From: Myxococcus hansupus
Lineage (GTDB): Bacteria > Myxococcota > Myxococcia > Myxococcales > Myxococcaceae
Length of the DNA stretch: 64,000 nucleotides
NCBI RefSeq assembly: GCF_000280925.3
Contig: NZ_CP012109.1
Span: 4,174,501-4,238,500, forward strand
Reading direction: 5' to 3'
The translations under genes and the position numbers were made by a program. The notes beneath the pieces were generated by a model. It saw nothing but the letters and a program-made list of their open reading frames with translations, did not search any database and was not told the DNA's origin. This document shows, one piece after another, positions 25,201 through 32,200 of the stretch (within the stretch, counting starts at the first letter, position 1; every line of letters starts with the position of its first letter).

Positions 25201-26264
25201 TTGAGTGAGCCGATGGCGCAGAAGCCCGTCCGCTCCGTCGTCTTGCGGAAGGCGCGCGTCAGCGCGGCGATTTCAATCGGGTCGCCCAGCGACGTCCCCG
25301 TGCCATGCGCCTCCACGTAACCGATGTCGTCGGCCCCCAGCCCCGCATAGGCCAGCGCATCCGCGATGACCTCCGTCTGGCCCTCGATGCTCGGCGCCGT
25401 GTAACCCACCTTCTGCTGACCGTCGTTGTTGACGGCGGAGCCCTTGATGACGGCGTGGATGTGGTCTCCATCTCGCAGCGCGTCCGCGAGCGGCTTGAGC
25501 ACCACCACGCCCACGCCGTTGCCCGCGACGGTGCCACCCGCACGGTGGTCGAAGGCGCGGCAGTGCCCGTCCGGCGAGAAGATGAGCCCGTCCTGGTGCA
25601 GGTAGCCCGTGCGCTGGGGACTCGCGATGCGCACCGCGCCCGCCAGGGCGATGTCCGACTGCCGCGTCAACAAGCTCTGGCAGGCCATGTGGATGGCCAC
25701 CAGGCCCGTGGAGCACGCCGTGTAGACGGCGACGCTCTCGCCCCGGAGCTGGAGCTTGAACGAGGCCTTCATCGCCAGGCTCTCCGGGCCCGCGGTCGCC
25801 AGCTCCAGGCCCGCGCCCGCGTCCTTCCGGGCCTCTGACAGCAGGTTCAGCAGGTGCCCCGAAGCACCCGCGCCCGCATACAGCGAGATGCGGCCCTTGT
25901 AGCGCGAGGGGTCATACGCCGCGTCCTCGAGCGCCGCCCAGGCGCACTGGAGGAACACGCGCTGCTGGGGGTCCATCCACTGCGCTTCCCGCAGCGGAAT
26001 GTCGAAGAAGCCGTGGTCGAAGCCCTCCGCGCCTTCGAGGATGCCCCCCGCCCGGATGAAGCGCGGGTTCTTCCACAGCTCCTCCGGAATCAGCGGCGAG
26101 CGCTCCAGCTCCGCCTCGGAGAAGAACGAGATGGACTCCACGCCATCGCGGACGTTCTTCCAGAAGTCGCCCAGGTTGCGGGCCCCCGGGAAGCGCCCCG
26201 CCATGCCAATGACCGCGATGTCGTTCCCGGTGTCCTCGCCCAACACGTCATCCCGTTCAGTCAT
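13272..26264 (-). CDS. Hybrid PKS-NRPS with KS-AT-ACP, decayed A/MOX, and terminal C-T*
   Basis: This 4330-residue protein starts at ATG 26264, overlapping the upstream NRPS by 8 bp (translational coupling). Domains are KS-AT-ACP (23290-26228), C followed by a degenerate adenylation domain split by a luciferase-like monooxygenase (19600-23235), C-A-T-E (15010-19500) and C-T* (13350-14965). It should add one unreduced malonate unit (no KR, DH or ER) to the chain from gene 1, then a D-aromatic residue. Odd points: the decayed A domain has no carrier behind it, its preceding C reads HHIASDT, and the last carrier reads LGGQTQ with Thr instead of the phosphopantetheine Ser. The acidic C-terminus (LSDEELDALL) looks like a docking tail for gene 3. 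Confidence 0.97.
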   Translation of the reverse strand: MTERDDVLGEDTGNDIAVIGMAGRFPGARNLGDFWKNVRDGVESISFFSEAELERSPLIPEELWKNPRFIRAGGILEGAEGFDHGFFDIPLREAQWMDPQQRVFLQCAWAALEDAAYDPSRYKGRISLYAGAGASGHLLNLLSEARKDAGAGLELATAGPESLAMKASFKLQLRGESVAVYTACSTGLVAIHMACQSLLTRQSDIALAGAVRIASPQRTGYLHQDGLIFSPDGHCRAFDHRAGGTVAGNGVGVVVLKPLADALRDGDHIHAVIKGSAVNNDGQQKVGYTAPSIEGQTEVIADALAYAGLGADDIGYVEAHGTGTSLGDPIEIAALTRAFRKTTERTGFCAIGSLKTNLGHLDAAAGVAGLIKAVLSLQHGELPPSLHFEQPNPEIDFERSPFFVNTALKPWPRENAPRRAGVSSFGIGGTNAHVVLEEAPSPAVAARSARALQVVTLSARTPTALEAMARELAAHVEASPGVALADVAFTRNVGRRAFEHRRAVVAADAAELAERLRKPAAVEAGRNRRVAFLFPGQGAQSVGMGRELHASEPGFRKDVDAALARLEPSLAAEVRALLLPAQGQEQAAALKLADPRVALPGLFIVEHSLARLWMSWGVRPHALLGHSFGEYAAACVAGVMSPEDGLRLAVVRGALMARMPAGAMIAVGMEENDVVPLLKDGLSLAAVNGEGRCVVSGPVAAIEALQASLSERGVGMVRLPAAHAFHSSAVEPLMADLARAVSSLRLEAPKLPFVSSLTGTWIRPEEATDPTYWARQMRQPVRFAAGLEVLLGDGCSVLLEVGPGTDLTSLARGWTRTARHLVAAPSLRRRAKEEELRGLLQSVGELWAAGVDVAWAKFHAGASGRRVSLPTYPFEEKPCRLESQGAPLVVTALTMAVAQAAQEAETPVLPSVPVTSVGDIQQRVMDIWRERLGAVEVGPDDDFLELGGNSLMAAQMLTRLRETFSVQLPLSALFEAPTVAGISARIEAMLLAARPMEGGAAPELMVRIDRSGDLPLSVVQERVWRMEQLDPGNPSLNMPLAVRISGALDVGVLERSVNEVIRRHEMLRATYRVEDGRVRQRFSAEVRIEVPVVDLRGHAGDREAEALRLALAEAVLPFSLEQGPIVRASLLRLSDTEHLMLLTVHHIASDTLSMVAFFRESAANYQAFLEGKPAPLPELAVQYVDAAAWERRSLAGGALAAQEAYWRDVLAELPPSLELASDRPRGTDLRLRGARFPVAFSRELSAALMAFSQREGVTPFMTLLAALTSLLARYSGREDIVVGTPVGNRARGELEPLIGFVAHAMALRTDLSGDPTFRELVGRARETTIGASSHQDVPFEHLLPLVVPGRDPARSRLCDAALVLHAHVATAPPSVAGLGMQLVEVPGTPAQFGATLGELTLLLNESESGGFHGFIEYATDLYDEPRVARLAAHLETLLGAALANPELRVSRMPLAAEGEARPTSRVDVAASPAPMSVLDRLASWVSKTPEAVAISTGSVRWSWRELAARARGLASRLKDEGVGEGMPVAVRITPSPEAVVALWGVLEAGAACLPVTAGEVAELASLLPAKGPRLLLVARAGDVPVLPKGLRALAVESVQAAEGPVEAVPVERLAFIVPAPEVLGVRGRVMLSHGNVAHVLASLDARMGTGDGEVWLAAGGPSADPAGLDLLWALARGMRVVLPPDRLAARFAVLGHTPDTRRPLDFSLSYFANDEDSAGEEKYELLLEGAKFADAHGFSAVWTPERRFHSFGGLYPQPSVVGGALAMLTRNVQIRAGSVVLPLHDPIEVAEQWSVVDNLSRGRVGLSFATGWHANDFSLSPGTFDRRREVLIDRLEEVRRLWRGGTVLRRNGAGNEVELALRPKPKQAELPVWLTSTGNPETFRKAGEVGAGILTNVLGLGSSLDELAAKVALYRETYRKSGHGQGRGHVTLMLHTFLGQDLDEVREAVREPLLAYFRSSVDVFANLVASQGLQVDVRGLTPEDVEVMLAQGVEHYIREGGLFGSVEDCVQVVERVRSLDVDEIACLVDFGVALEPMMSSLRLLDVLRQRSQVRPALTDAVRAEGDAGFGDVLAFVQGEGVTTLRCAPSQAQALAALPGAGEALGGVRLWVLGGETGGGLRPERVVEMDASLVGAAWPTPASAPALVRDASGALVPVGAVGELALGGGCVPLGFWNDPETTRARFVSVVGTEGRYLLTGQRARFRDAGKVELVAPGRASKARRPAAKPARTSVGAKPSLGTEAPSALATPVARVSRERPLPLSFPQQRIWALHQLDPAGIAYNNTVTLRLDGAVDEALLEASLNALVRRHEVLRTTFRLDDGNAHQVIAESMPLTLARLDARGDVLEAREADALRLALADARKPFDLVRGPVMRAVLIRVGEAVSVLHLTLHHIASDGWSGGVLFRELVAGYEALASGQPSPLPELPVQYADYAVWQRGWLQGAGMEAQLAYWKKQLAGAQVLELPTDRPRPARWSGRGGRLLVGVDKPLMDALWTVGRREGATPFMVLTAAFQTLLSRYSGQDDVIVGTSAAGRNRPELEGLIGCFLNTLAIRGDLSGDPTFVELLRRVKTAAIGAFTHQEIPFERLVDELRVPRDPSRMPLVQAMLTFHNTPPVEVRTPGLGVKMVELDIGATKVDLSLELRETPEGLTGGLEYPADLFELSTVELLWERFVRLLQGIVENPSRRVGELPLLSDAERQRLLVAWNDTREPVAADATLHGLFEAQAARTPDAVAVVAEDSQLTYAELEARANQLAHHLRTLGVGPEVRVGLCVDRTVELVVGLLGILKAGGAFVPLDPAYPTARLTHTLRDAGTSVVVTVDDIADVLPAGGELLVALDSEWRHIARNAETPPAVGTLPGHLAYVIYTSGSTGTPKGVLVPHQGLGNTLHSIIRAHGVGPGKRVLQAAALGFDASVLEVLSTLVAGATLHLAPRDSLLPGAPLLELLASRGITTVTLTPTSLSQLDPEGLASLETVISAGEACSPELARRWKPGRRLLNGYGPTEASVCATLATELDADRPDIGRPIANMRAYVLDGRGQPLPPGVPGELYLGGPGVARGYLGLPALTAERFVPDAFSGEAGARLYRTGDRVRFLGDGRLEYLGRTDFQVKLRGFRIELGEVEATLREFPGVRDAVAAVREDTPGSKRLVGYVVHASELDISSVRAFLKERLPDHLVPAAFVALEALPLSLSGKVDRAALPAPDAARGGAGTAFAEPRTEAEKTLAALWAQVLGVERVGLHDNFFELGGDSILGIQIVSRAKAAGLELEPATLFERQTLVELAAAAGTAKASTAEQGLVEGPVPLTPMQHVFFDEWALPEPHHYNLAAVLEVRRPVDAGLLEEALRALVSHHDALRSRFTRTAQGWQQATAGVPDRIAVRRVDLSSVVEAEQGAALEAVGAEVHRSLDLGEGLLLRAALFERGAGRTGRLLLVVHHLAVDGVSLRPLLEDLEAAYTQLERGAAVSLPAKTTSFKAWAERLVEHARSESLGRELPLWTSASEAAPLPVDLPEGADTQGSEALVSVALGVEETRALLSEVPAAYRARVDEVLLAAVSRAVSRWTGNRTVRLELEGHGREALFDDVDVSRTVGWFTSTFPLEVAVPEEGSPGDVLRALRDARRKLPANGMGHGLLRHLREDTAKVLQGAPRAEVGFNYLGQLDAAARGSERFALTEEPSGPWHGAGGRRPHPLEVNAVVSEGRLKVSWVYSAQVHQRATIEAVAAHFLSSLKELVDGRGSADAARRSPGDFPLTRLSPAALDRLLRQWPDVEDVYPLTSLQQGMLFHVALAPAGSGVFHEQLAWTSRGNADVAALRKAWAEVVSRHAVLRTSFVHEGLAEPLQVVHSKLELPWAEHDLRGVPAEKQRARLAELVREDRARGFSLAPAPLARMQVVRVDEEEYRFLWSHHHLVMDGWGVGVMLQEVFACYTALTEGRDVALPRPAAWRDYMAWLQRQDLSRAEAFWRQELAGFTTPTPLPSARTPSPGTEAVVTGEEIQWVSRESTAALQAFARRNAVTLNTLAQGAWALLLGRSADSDDVVFGATVSGRPVDLPEAESMVGLFINSLPIRVQLSPHAEVVPWLQKLQARQLELRKYEHSPLVQVKGWSEMSRGLPLFDSLLIFENYPLDTTLGQGVPGLEVRDVESQEQGNHPLIAYVVPGDSLRLSVAYAPAHFDAEVVARLLTQWRVLMEGLASGVARLTDVAKLRGEEREWVPRAPAASPAKAVEYVAPATPEELALAGIWTELLGHPRIGARDDFFALGGQTQMAERIVVRVRERLGVELPQTAVFEATTLAGMAEVVSRIEGALDAASLDELSDEELDALLDATEAEG
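13350..14965 (-). other. Terminal C domain (D-donor type) and serine-less carrier T*
   Basis: The C domain begins YPLTSLQQGMLF and has HHHLVMDGW, the style of condensation domains that follow epimerases. No A domain follows. The next fold is a carrier protein by sequence (DDFFALGG, LGVELPQTAVFEATTLAGM), but the attachment site reads GGQTQ. The codon at 13476-13478 is Thr, so no phosphopantetheine arm is expected. Confidence 0.85.
15010..19500 (-). other. NRPS gene 2 module C-A-T-E, aromatic-like code, D-configured
   Basis: The C motif is HHIASDG. The A code by eye is DALTIAGVC, close to the phenylalanine type DAWTIAAVC, so Phe or Tyr is likely. The T domain reads LGGDSI, the form usual before epimerases. 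The E domain starts at GPVPLTPMQ and contains HHLAVDG, NYLGQ and related blocks. Confidence 0.82.
19600..23235 (-). other. C domain plus vestigial A domain carrying an FMN-type monooxygenase; no T domain
   Basis: The C domain (about 23235-21920) has HHIASDT. The A domain shell runs about 21840-21170 and 20035-19620. It has lost TSGSTG (replaced by VPAPEVLGV), FDxS, YGPTE, QVKxRG and NGKxDR, and TGD reads TGQ. The inserted luciferase-like monooxygenase (about 21165-20110) is by contrast well kept, with SLSYFA, WTPERRFH, GLYPQPSV, ATGWHANDF and CLVDFG blocks like the other MOX copy. It resembles the natural-product luciferase-like monooxygenase domains of NRPS lines such as MtaG. The next domain is another C, with no carrier between. 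Confidence 0.88.
23290..26228 (-). other. PKS module KS-AT-ACP (malonyl-specific, non-reducing)
   Basis: The KS has the active Cys in TACSTG (codon 25713-25715), plus EAHGTGT and KTNLGH for the two histidines. The AT has GHSFGEY and the HAFH motif (24087-24098) typical of malonyl-CoA selection. The ACP (about 23520-23300) has LGGNSL. No reductive domain follows, so a beta-keto thioester is expected on the ACP. Confidence 0.93.
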
Positions 26265-29200
26265 TGCCGTGGTTCCCTCGCCGGCCCTGCCGACGGATCG
26301 CCTGTCGCCGCTGCTGGGCGCGATCCACGTGGGCCTCGTTGTCCTGGGTTTCAGCCGCCGCCTCGCCGTCCCGCTCCAGGGACATGACGAACGCGCGGAC
26401 CGTGGGGTGTTCGAAGAAGCGCGTCGCCGGAACGTCGCGCTTCAGTTCATCGCGCAAGAGTGCGCACGCCTTGACCACGGACATGGAGCTGCCGCCCAGG
26501 TCCGCGAAGAAATGGTCCTCCACACCGACCCGCTCCACGCCGAGCACCTTCGCCCAGAGCACCGCCACCTGGCGCTCCAACGCCGAGGTGGGCTCCGTGA
26601 ACGTGCTCCCCGCCAGACGAGCGACCTCCGGCTCCGGCAGCGCCGAGCGATCCACCTTCCCCACCGGCGTGAGCGGCAGCGCCGTGAGCGGCACGAGCGC
26701 GGACGGCACCATGAACTCGGGCAGCGAACCGGCCAGGAACGCCCGCAGCTCGCGGGGCTCCAGCGTCGTCCCCGCCCGAGGCACGGCGTACGCCACCAGC
26801 CGCTTTCCACCCGCGGGGTCTGGCCGGGCCACCACCACCGCCTCCGCCACCGACTGATGCTTGCGCAGCGCCTCTTCGACCTCGCCCGGCTCGACTCGGT
26901 AGCCCCGCACCTTCACCTGCGCGTCGAGCCGCTCGAGGAACTCCAACGTTCCGTCCTCGCGGTACCGCACGCGATCTCCGGTGCGGTAGAGCCGCGCGCC
27001 CGTCTCGGGCCCGAAGGGATCCGGAATGAAGCGCTCCGCCGTCAGCTCCGCCCGGCCCAGGTAGCCCCACGCAAGGCCATCGCCGGCAATGAGCAGCTCG
27101 CCGGGAACGCCCACGGGGACCGGACGCAACCCCGCGTCCACCACGTACACGCGGGTGTTCGCGATGGGGCGTCCAATGGGAATGGCCCCCTCCGCGATGG
27201 TGCCCTCCATCACATGGCAGCACGTGAACGTGGTGCCCTCCGTGGGCCCGTAACCGTTCACCAGGACGCCGCCGCGCGCGAGCCGCTCACGCACCGAGGC
27301 CGGGGGCAACACGTCGCCACCGACCAGGAGCTGGCGCACGCCGTCCAGGGCATCGGGCCGCGCGGCCGAGAGCGCCTCGAAGAGCGCGGCGGTGAGCCAC
27401 AGCGTGGTGACGCCGTGGCGCGTCAGCACGTCCTTCAACGCGTCCACGGTGGGCGTCCGGGGCGGGAACAGGACCAGCTTCGCCCCGTGCAACAGCGCCC
27501 CCCACAGCTCGAAGGTGGAGGCGTCGAAGCAGATGGGCGCCAGTTGGAGGAAGACCTCGTCCGCTCCCCACCGCGCGAAGCGAGAACCCAGCACGAGCCG
27601 CGCCACCGCGCGCTGCGGAACACAGACGCCCTTGGGCTGCCCCGTGGAGCCCGACGTGTACATGACGTACGACAGAGACTCCGCCGGTACGGAGACCTTG
27701 GGGGCCGACTCAGGCTCACGGGACACATCGTCCCAGGCCGAGTCCAGGAGCACCACCTCCGCGCTGCCCGTGGGCAACAACGCCAACACCGTCTGCTGCG
27801 CCAGCACCACGGACAGGCGCGTGTCCTCCACCATGAAGGCCAGTCGCTCCTTCGGATACGCGGGGTCGAGCGGCACGTACGCCCCGCCCGCCTTGAGGAT
27901 GCCGAGCATCCCCACGACCAGGTCAATGGAGCGATGCAGGCACAGGCCCACGGGCATCCCTGGCGCCACGCCCCGCTTTCGCAGGTACCACGCGAGCTGG
28001 TTTGCCCGCCGGTCCAGCTCCGCGTACGTGAGCCGGGCGTCCTCGCACTCCAGCGCGATGGCGTCTGGCGAACGCGCCGCTTGTGCCTCAAACAGCTCCG
28101 CGAGGCAGGCCTCCCGTGGGTAGTTCGCGGCCGTGTCGTTCCACGTCACCAGGAGCTGCTGGCGCTCCGCCGCGTCCATCATCGGCAATGCCCCCAGCGC
28201 CTGCCCCGCGTCCGCGACCGCGCTCCGCATGAGGACCTGGAGCCCGTGCATCCACCGCGTGGCGGTTTCCCGCGTGAAGAGGTCCGCGTCGAACTCCAAC
28301 GTCCCCGAGAACCCCTCCGCCGTGTCAGCGAGCGACAACGTGAGGTCGAACTTCGCCGTGCCCGAAGCCAGCTCCACGGGGCGAAGGGTCAAGCCCTCCG
28401 GCGCCGCGTCGCGCCGCGTGCCTTCATGGAGCGCGAGCACCACCTGAATCAACGGCGCATGACTCAGACTGCGGGGCGGTTGCAAGGCCTCCACCAGCTT
28501 CTCGAACGGGACGTCCTGGCGTGCGTACGCGTCCAGCGTGGTCTCCCGCACCTGATGCAGCAGCTCCCGGAACGTGAGCGACCGAGGCAGCCGCGAGCGC
28601 AACACCAGGGTGTTGACGAAGAAGCCGATGAGGTTCTCCAACCCCGGCTGCTGTCGACCCGCGATGGGCGAACCGACGCACACGTCCTCCTGCCCCGAGA
28701 CTCGCGACAGCAGGAGCTGGAAGGCCGCCAACAGCCCCATGAAGGGGGTGACCCCTTCCCGAACACACAGCGCGCGGAAGGACTGGGACAACTCCGAGGG
28801 GATGGCCACCGCCACGGTGTCCCCGCGGAAACGCTGCAGGCTGGGCCTCGCGAAGTCCTTGGGCAGCTCCAGCACCGGCGGCGCTCCGGCCAACTGCTTC
28901 CGCCAGTAACCCACCTGGTCGGTCAGCGCTTCGCCCTGGAGCCACTCGCGCTGCCACACCGCATGGTCCGCGGGCTGGAGGAAGGGCTCGGGCAAGGGTG
29001 ACGCGCGCCCGTGCAACTCCGCGCCGTACAGCGCGGTGAGCTCTCGGACCGCCACCCCCAGGGACCACCCATCCGAGATGATGTGGTGCAGCGTGAGGAC
29101 CAAGAGGTGCGCATCCTCCGCCGTGCGAATCAGCAGGGCTCGGAACAACGGCCCCTGAACCAGGTCGAAGGGACGGCGCACTTCGTCAGCTGCGGCGCGC

Positions 29201-32200
29201 AGGGCCTGGGCCTCTCCCTCCGGGACTCCGCGCAAATCAACCACGGACAGCGGCAGGGCAAGGTTCGGGTGGATGACCTGCACCGGCGCCCCCGCGTTGC
29301 TGGAGAACGTCGTGCGAAGCGCTTCGTGACGACGCGCCAGCGCCGCGAGCGCCCGCTCCAGAACTGGTACGTCCAGCGGCCCCGACAGCCACGCGGCCCA
29401 GGGCACGGTGTAGAGGGCCGTCCCCGGCTGAAGCTGCTCCAGCAGCCACAGTCGCTCCTGCATCGCGGACAGGGGCAACGGGCGCTCGCGACTCACCGGA
29501 ACGATGGGCGGCGGACGCACCCAGGTCGATGACACGCGGGCCTGCCGGATTCGCTCCGCGAGCCGAGCGACGGTCGGCTCCTCGAAGAGGTCTCGAAGCG
29601 GCAGGGCCACACCGAAGGTCGCGTGAATCCGAGTGACGACCCGAGTCGCCAACAGCGAGTGACCACCCAGGTCGAAGAAGCTGTCATCGGCACCGACGCG
29701 CGGCACGCCCAGCAACTCGCCAAAGAGGCCGGCCAACAGCGCCTCCTCGGGTCCGCGTGGAGCGAGCGTCTCCACCTCCAGCGTGGGCTCCGGAAGCGCA
29801 CGGCGGTCCACCTTGCCGTTGGGCGTGAGCGGCAAGCGCTCCAGGACCGTGATGGCGGATGGCACCATGTACGCAGGCAGGTGCTCCACGAGGAACCCGC
29901 GCAGCGCCGAGGCCGCGAGAGGCGCGTTGGCGACACCCGAAGGCACGGCATAGGCCACCAGCCGCCGGGAGCCCCCCACCGCGTCCTCACGTGCGAGCAC
30001 CACGGCCTGCCCCACGCCAGGATGGCGCAGCAGCGCGGCCTCGACTTCGCCCGGTTCCACGCGGAAACCACGGACCTTCACTTGCGTGTCCACCCGGCCG
30101 ACGAACGTCACCGCGCCATCCGGCAGCAACCGCACCCGGTCCCCGGTTCTGTAGAGCCGTGCGCCAGGGCGTGGGCTGAACGGGTTCGGGGTGAAGCGCT
30201 CCGCCGTCAGGTCGGGCCGCCCCAGATACCCCCAGGCCAACCCGTCACCACCGAGCCACAGCTCCCCTACGCCCCCCGGAGGCACCGGCGCCATGGCGTC
30301 GTCGAGCACGTACTGCACCGTGTTCGCCAAGGGCCTGCCAATGGGAATGCCCGCCGCGTCCTCTGGAACATCCGTGATGAGGTGCCACGTGGAGAAGGTG
30401 GTGTTCTCGGTCGGGCCGTAGACGTGCAGCAACCGTTCGGGAGGCCCTTCGCGAAGCACCCGGCGCACGGGCCGTGGGTCCACCGCCTCGCCACCGAAGT
30501 GAAGCTGGCGCAGGCCTCCGAAGGCCTCTGGCGCTTCACCCACGACCTGGTTGAACCAGGCCGTCGTGAGGAAGAGGACCCGGATGCCCGCGTCCTTCAG
30601 CCAGTTCGCGAATGCCCGGGGCGACAGCGCCGTGTCCCGATCCACGCCCACCAGCCGGGCGCCGTTCAGCAGCGCGCCCCAGACCTCGAACGTGGCCGCG
30701 TCGAACGACGCATTCGACGCCTGAGCCACGCGGTCCTCCGGAACCACGCGGATGAAGTCCGTCTCCACCACCAACCGGACCACGGCCCGGTGCGGGACAC
30801 AGACACCCTTTGGTGTCCCCGTGGAGCCCGAGGTGTAGATGACGTACGCGGCGTCCTCGGCGCCGGACACTGGGGTGAGCGGCACATGGGCACCGTCACC
30901 CTCCCCGACCGAGACCTGGTCCAAGGAAAGAACGCGTACGCCATCCGAGGGCAGCGTCGCGCGCAAACGCTCCTGCGTCACCAGCACCCGCGCGCCAGAG
31001 TCCGACAGCATCCACGCGAGCCGCTCACGAGGATACGCGGGATCCAGCGGAACGTAGGCGGCCCCCGCCTTGAGGATGCCGAGCATTCCCACGACGAGCT
31101 CCGCCGAACGCTCCACGCAGAGGCCCACCGTCGAACCGCGTTGGACGCCCAGCCGCAGCAACCGTGAAGCCACCTGCTCCGCGCGGGCGTCCAGCTCCGC
31201 GTAGGTCAGCGTCGTCCCGCCATGGTCCACGGCGATGGCGCTCGGGGTCCTCGCGGCCTGTGCCTTGAACAATCCATGGACCGTGGCCTCGCGAGGGTAT
31301 GCCGTCTCCGTGGCGTTCCACTCCAGCAGCACACGCCGACGCTCCGCCTCGGACAGCACGGGCACGTCTCCGAGCCGTTGCTCCGGCCGGGCCATCATCG
31401 TCCGCAGCAGCCCGCGCCAGTGCGCGACCAACGTCGCGGCGGCGTCATCCCCGATGCGCTCTCGACGGTAGAGCACCTTCAGGCGCAACGAGCGGCCCGG
31501 CACCGCCACCGCGGTCAGCGGATAGTGCGTGCGCTCGAAGGCCCCGAAGTCCTTCAACTCCAACCCCGCGGCCCCGCGTCCGAGCGCGGCGTCCACCGGG
31601 TAGTTCTCGAAGACGAGCAGGCTCTCGAAGAGCGGCACACCGCGAGGGATGTCGCTCCACTCCTGGAGCCGGGTGAGCGGCACATGCTCGCGCTGGCCCA
31701 GGTCCACCAGCAGCCCCTGGAGTTCGCGCAGCCAGGCCAGCAACGCTACTGTGCTCCGAACGCGAGTCCGCACGGGGAGCGTATGGATGAACAGGCCCAC
31801 GGCCTCTTCGATCCCCGGCAGCTCCGGCGGACGGCCCGCGAGCGTCGTCCCGAAGACAGCGTCCGCTCCGCCGCCATACCGTGACAACACCATCGCCCAG
31901 GCACCGTGAACCCAGGTGCTCGGCGTGACCCCATGACGACGCGCGAGTTCCTGAAGGACGGCCGTGTCCGCGTCCCCCAACTCCAGGGCCTGCTCACCCG
32001 TGTCTCGAGCCCCCTTGACGCCCCCCTCAGCTGGCAACAGGGTCGGAGCCTCGACTCCCTCGAGCAGCTCCCGCCAGAAGGCCGCATCCCGCTCCGGCTG
32101 CTGGTGCCCCAGCCACTCGACATAGGCACGGAAATCCGTCACGGGACCGGGACGCCATTCTCCGCCCCGGACCAGCACCGAGTACGCCTCCAGCACTTCG

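Noticed and set aside
25999..29001. Very long plus-strand frames opposite the NRPS genes (also 33547-36801, 3402-5909, 16209-18713)
   Set aside because: Arg/His/Gln-rich products without domain motifs, antisense to clear NRPS domains; an effect of high third-position GC.
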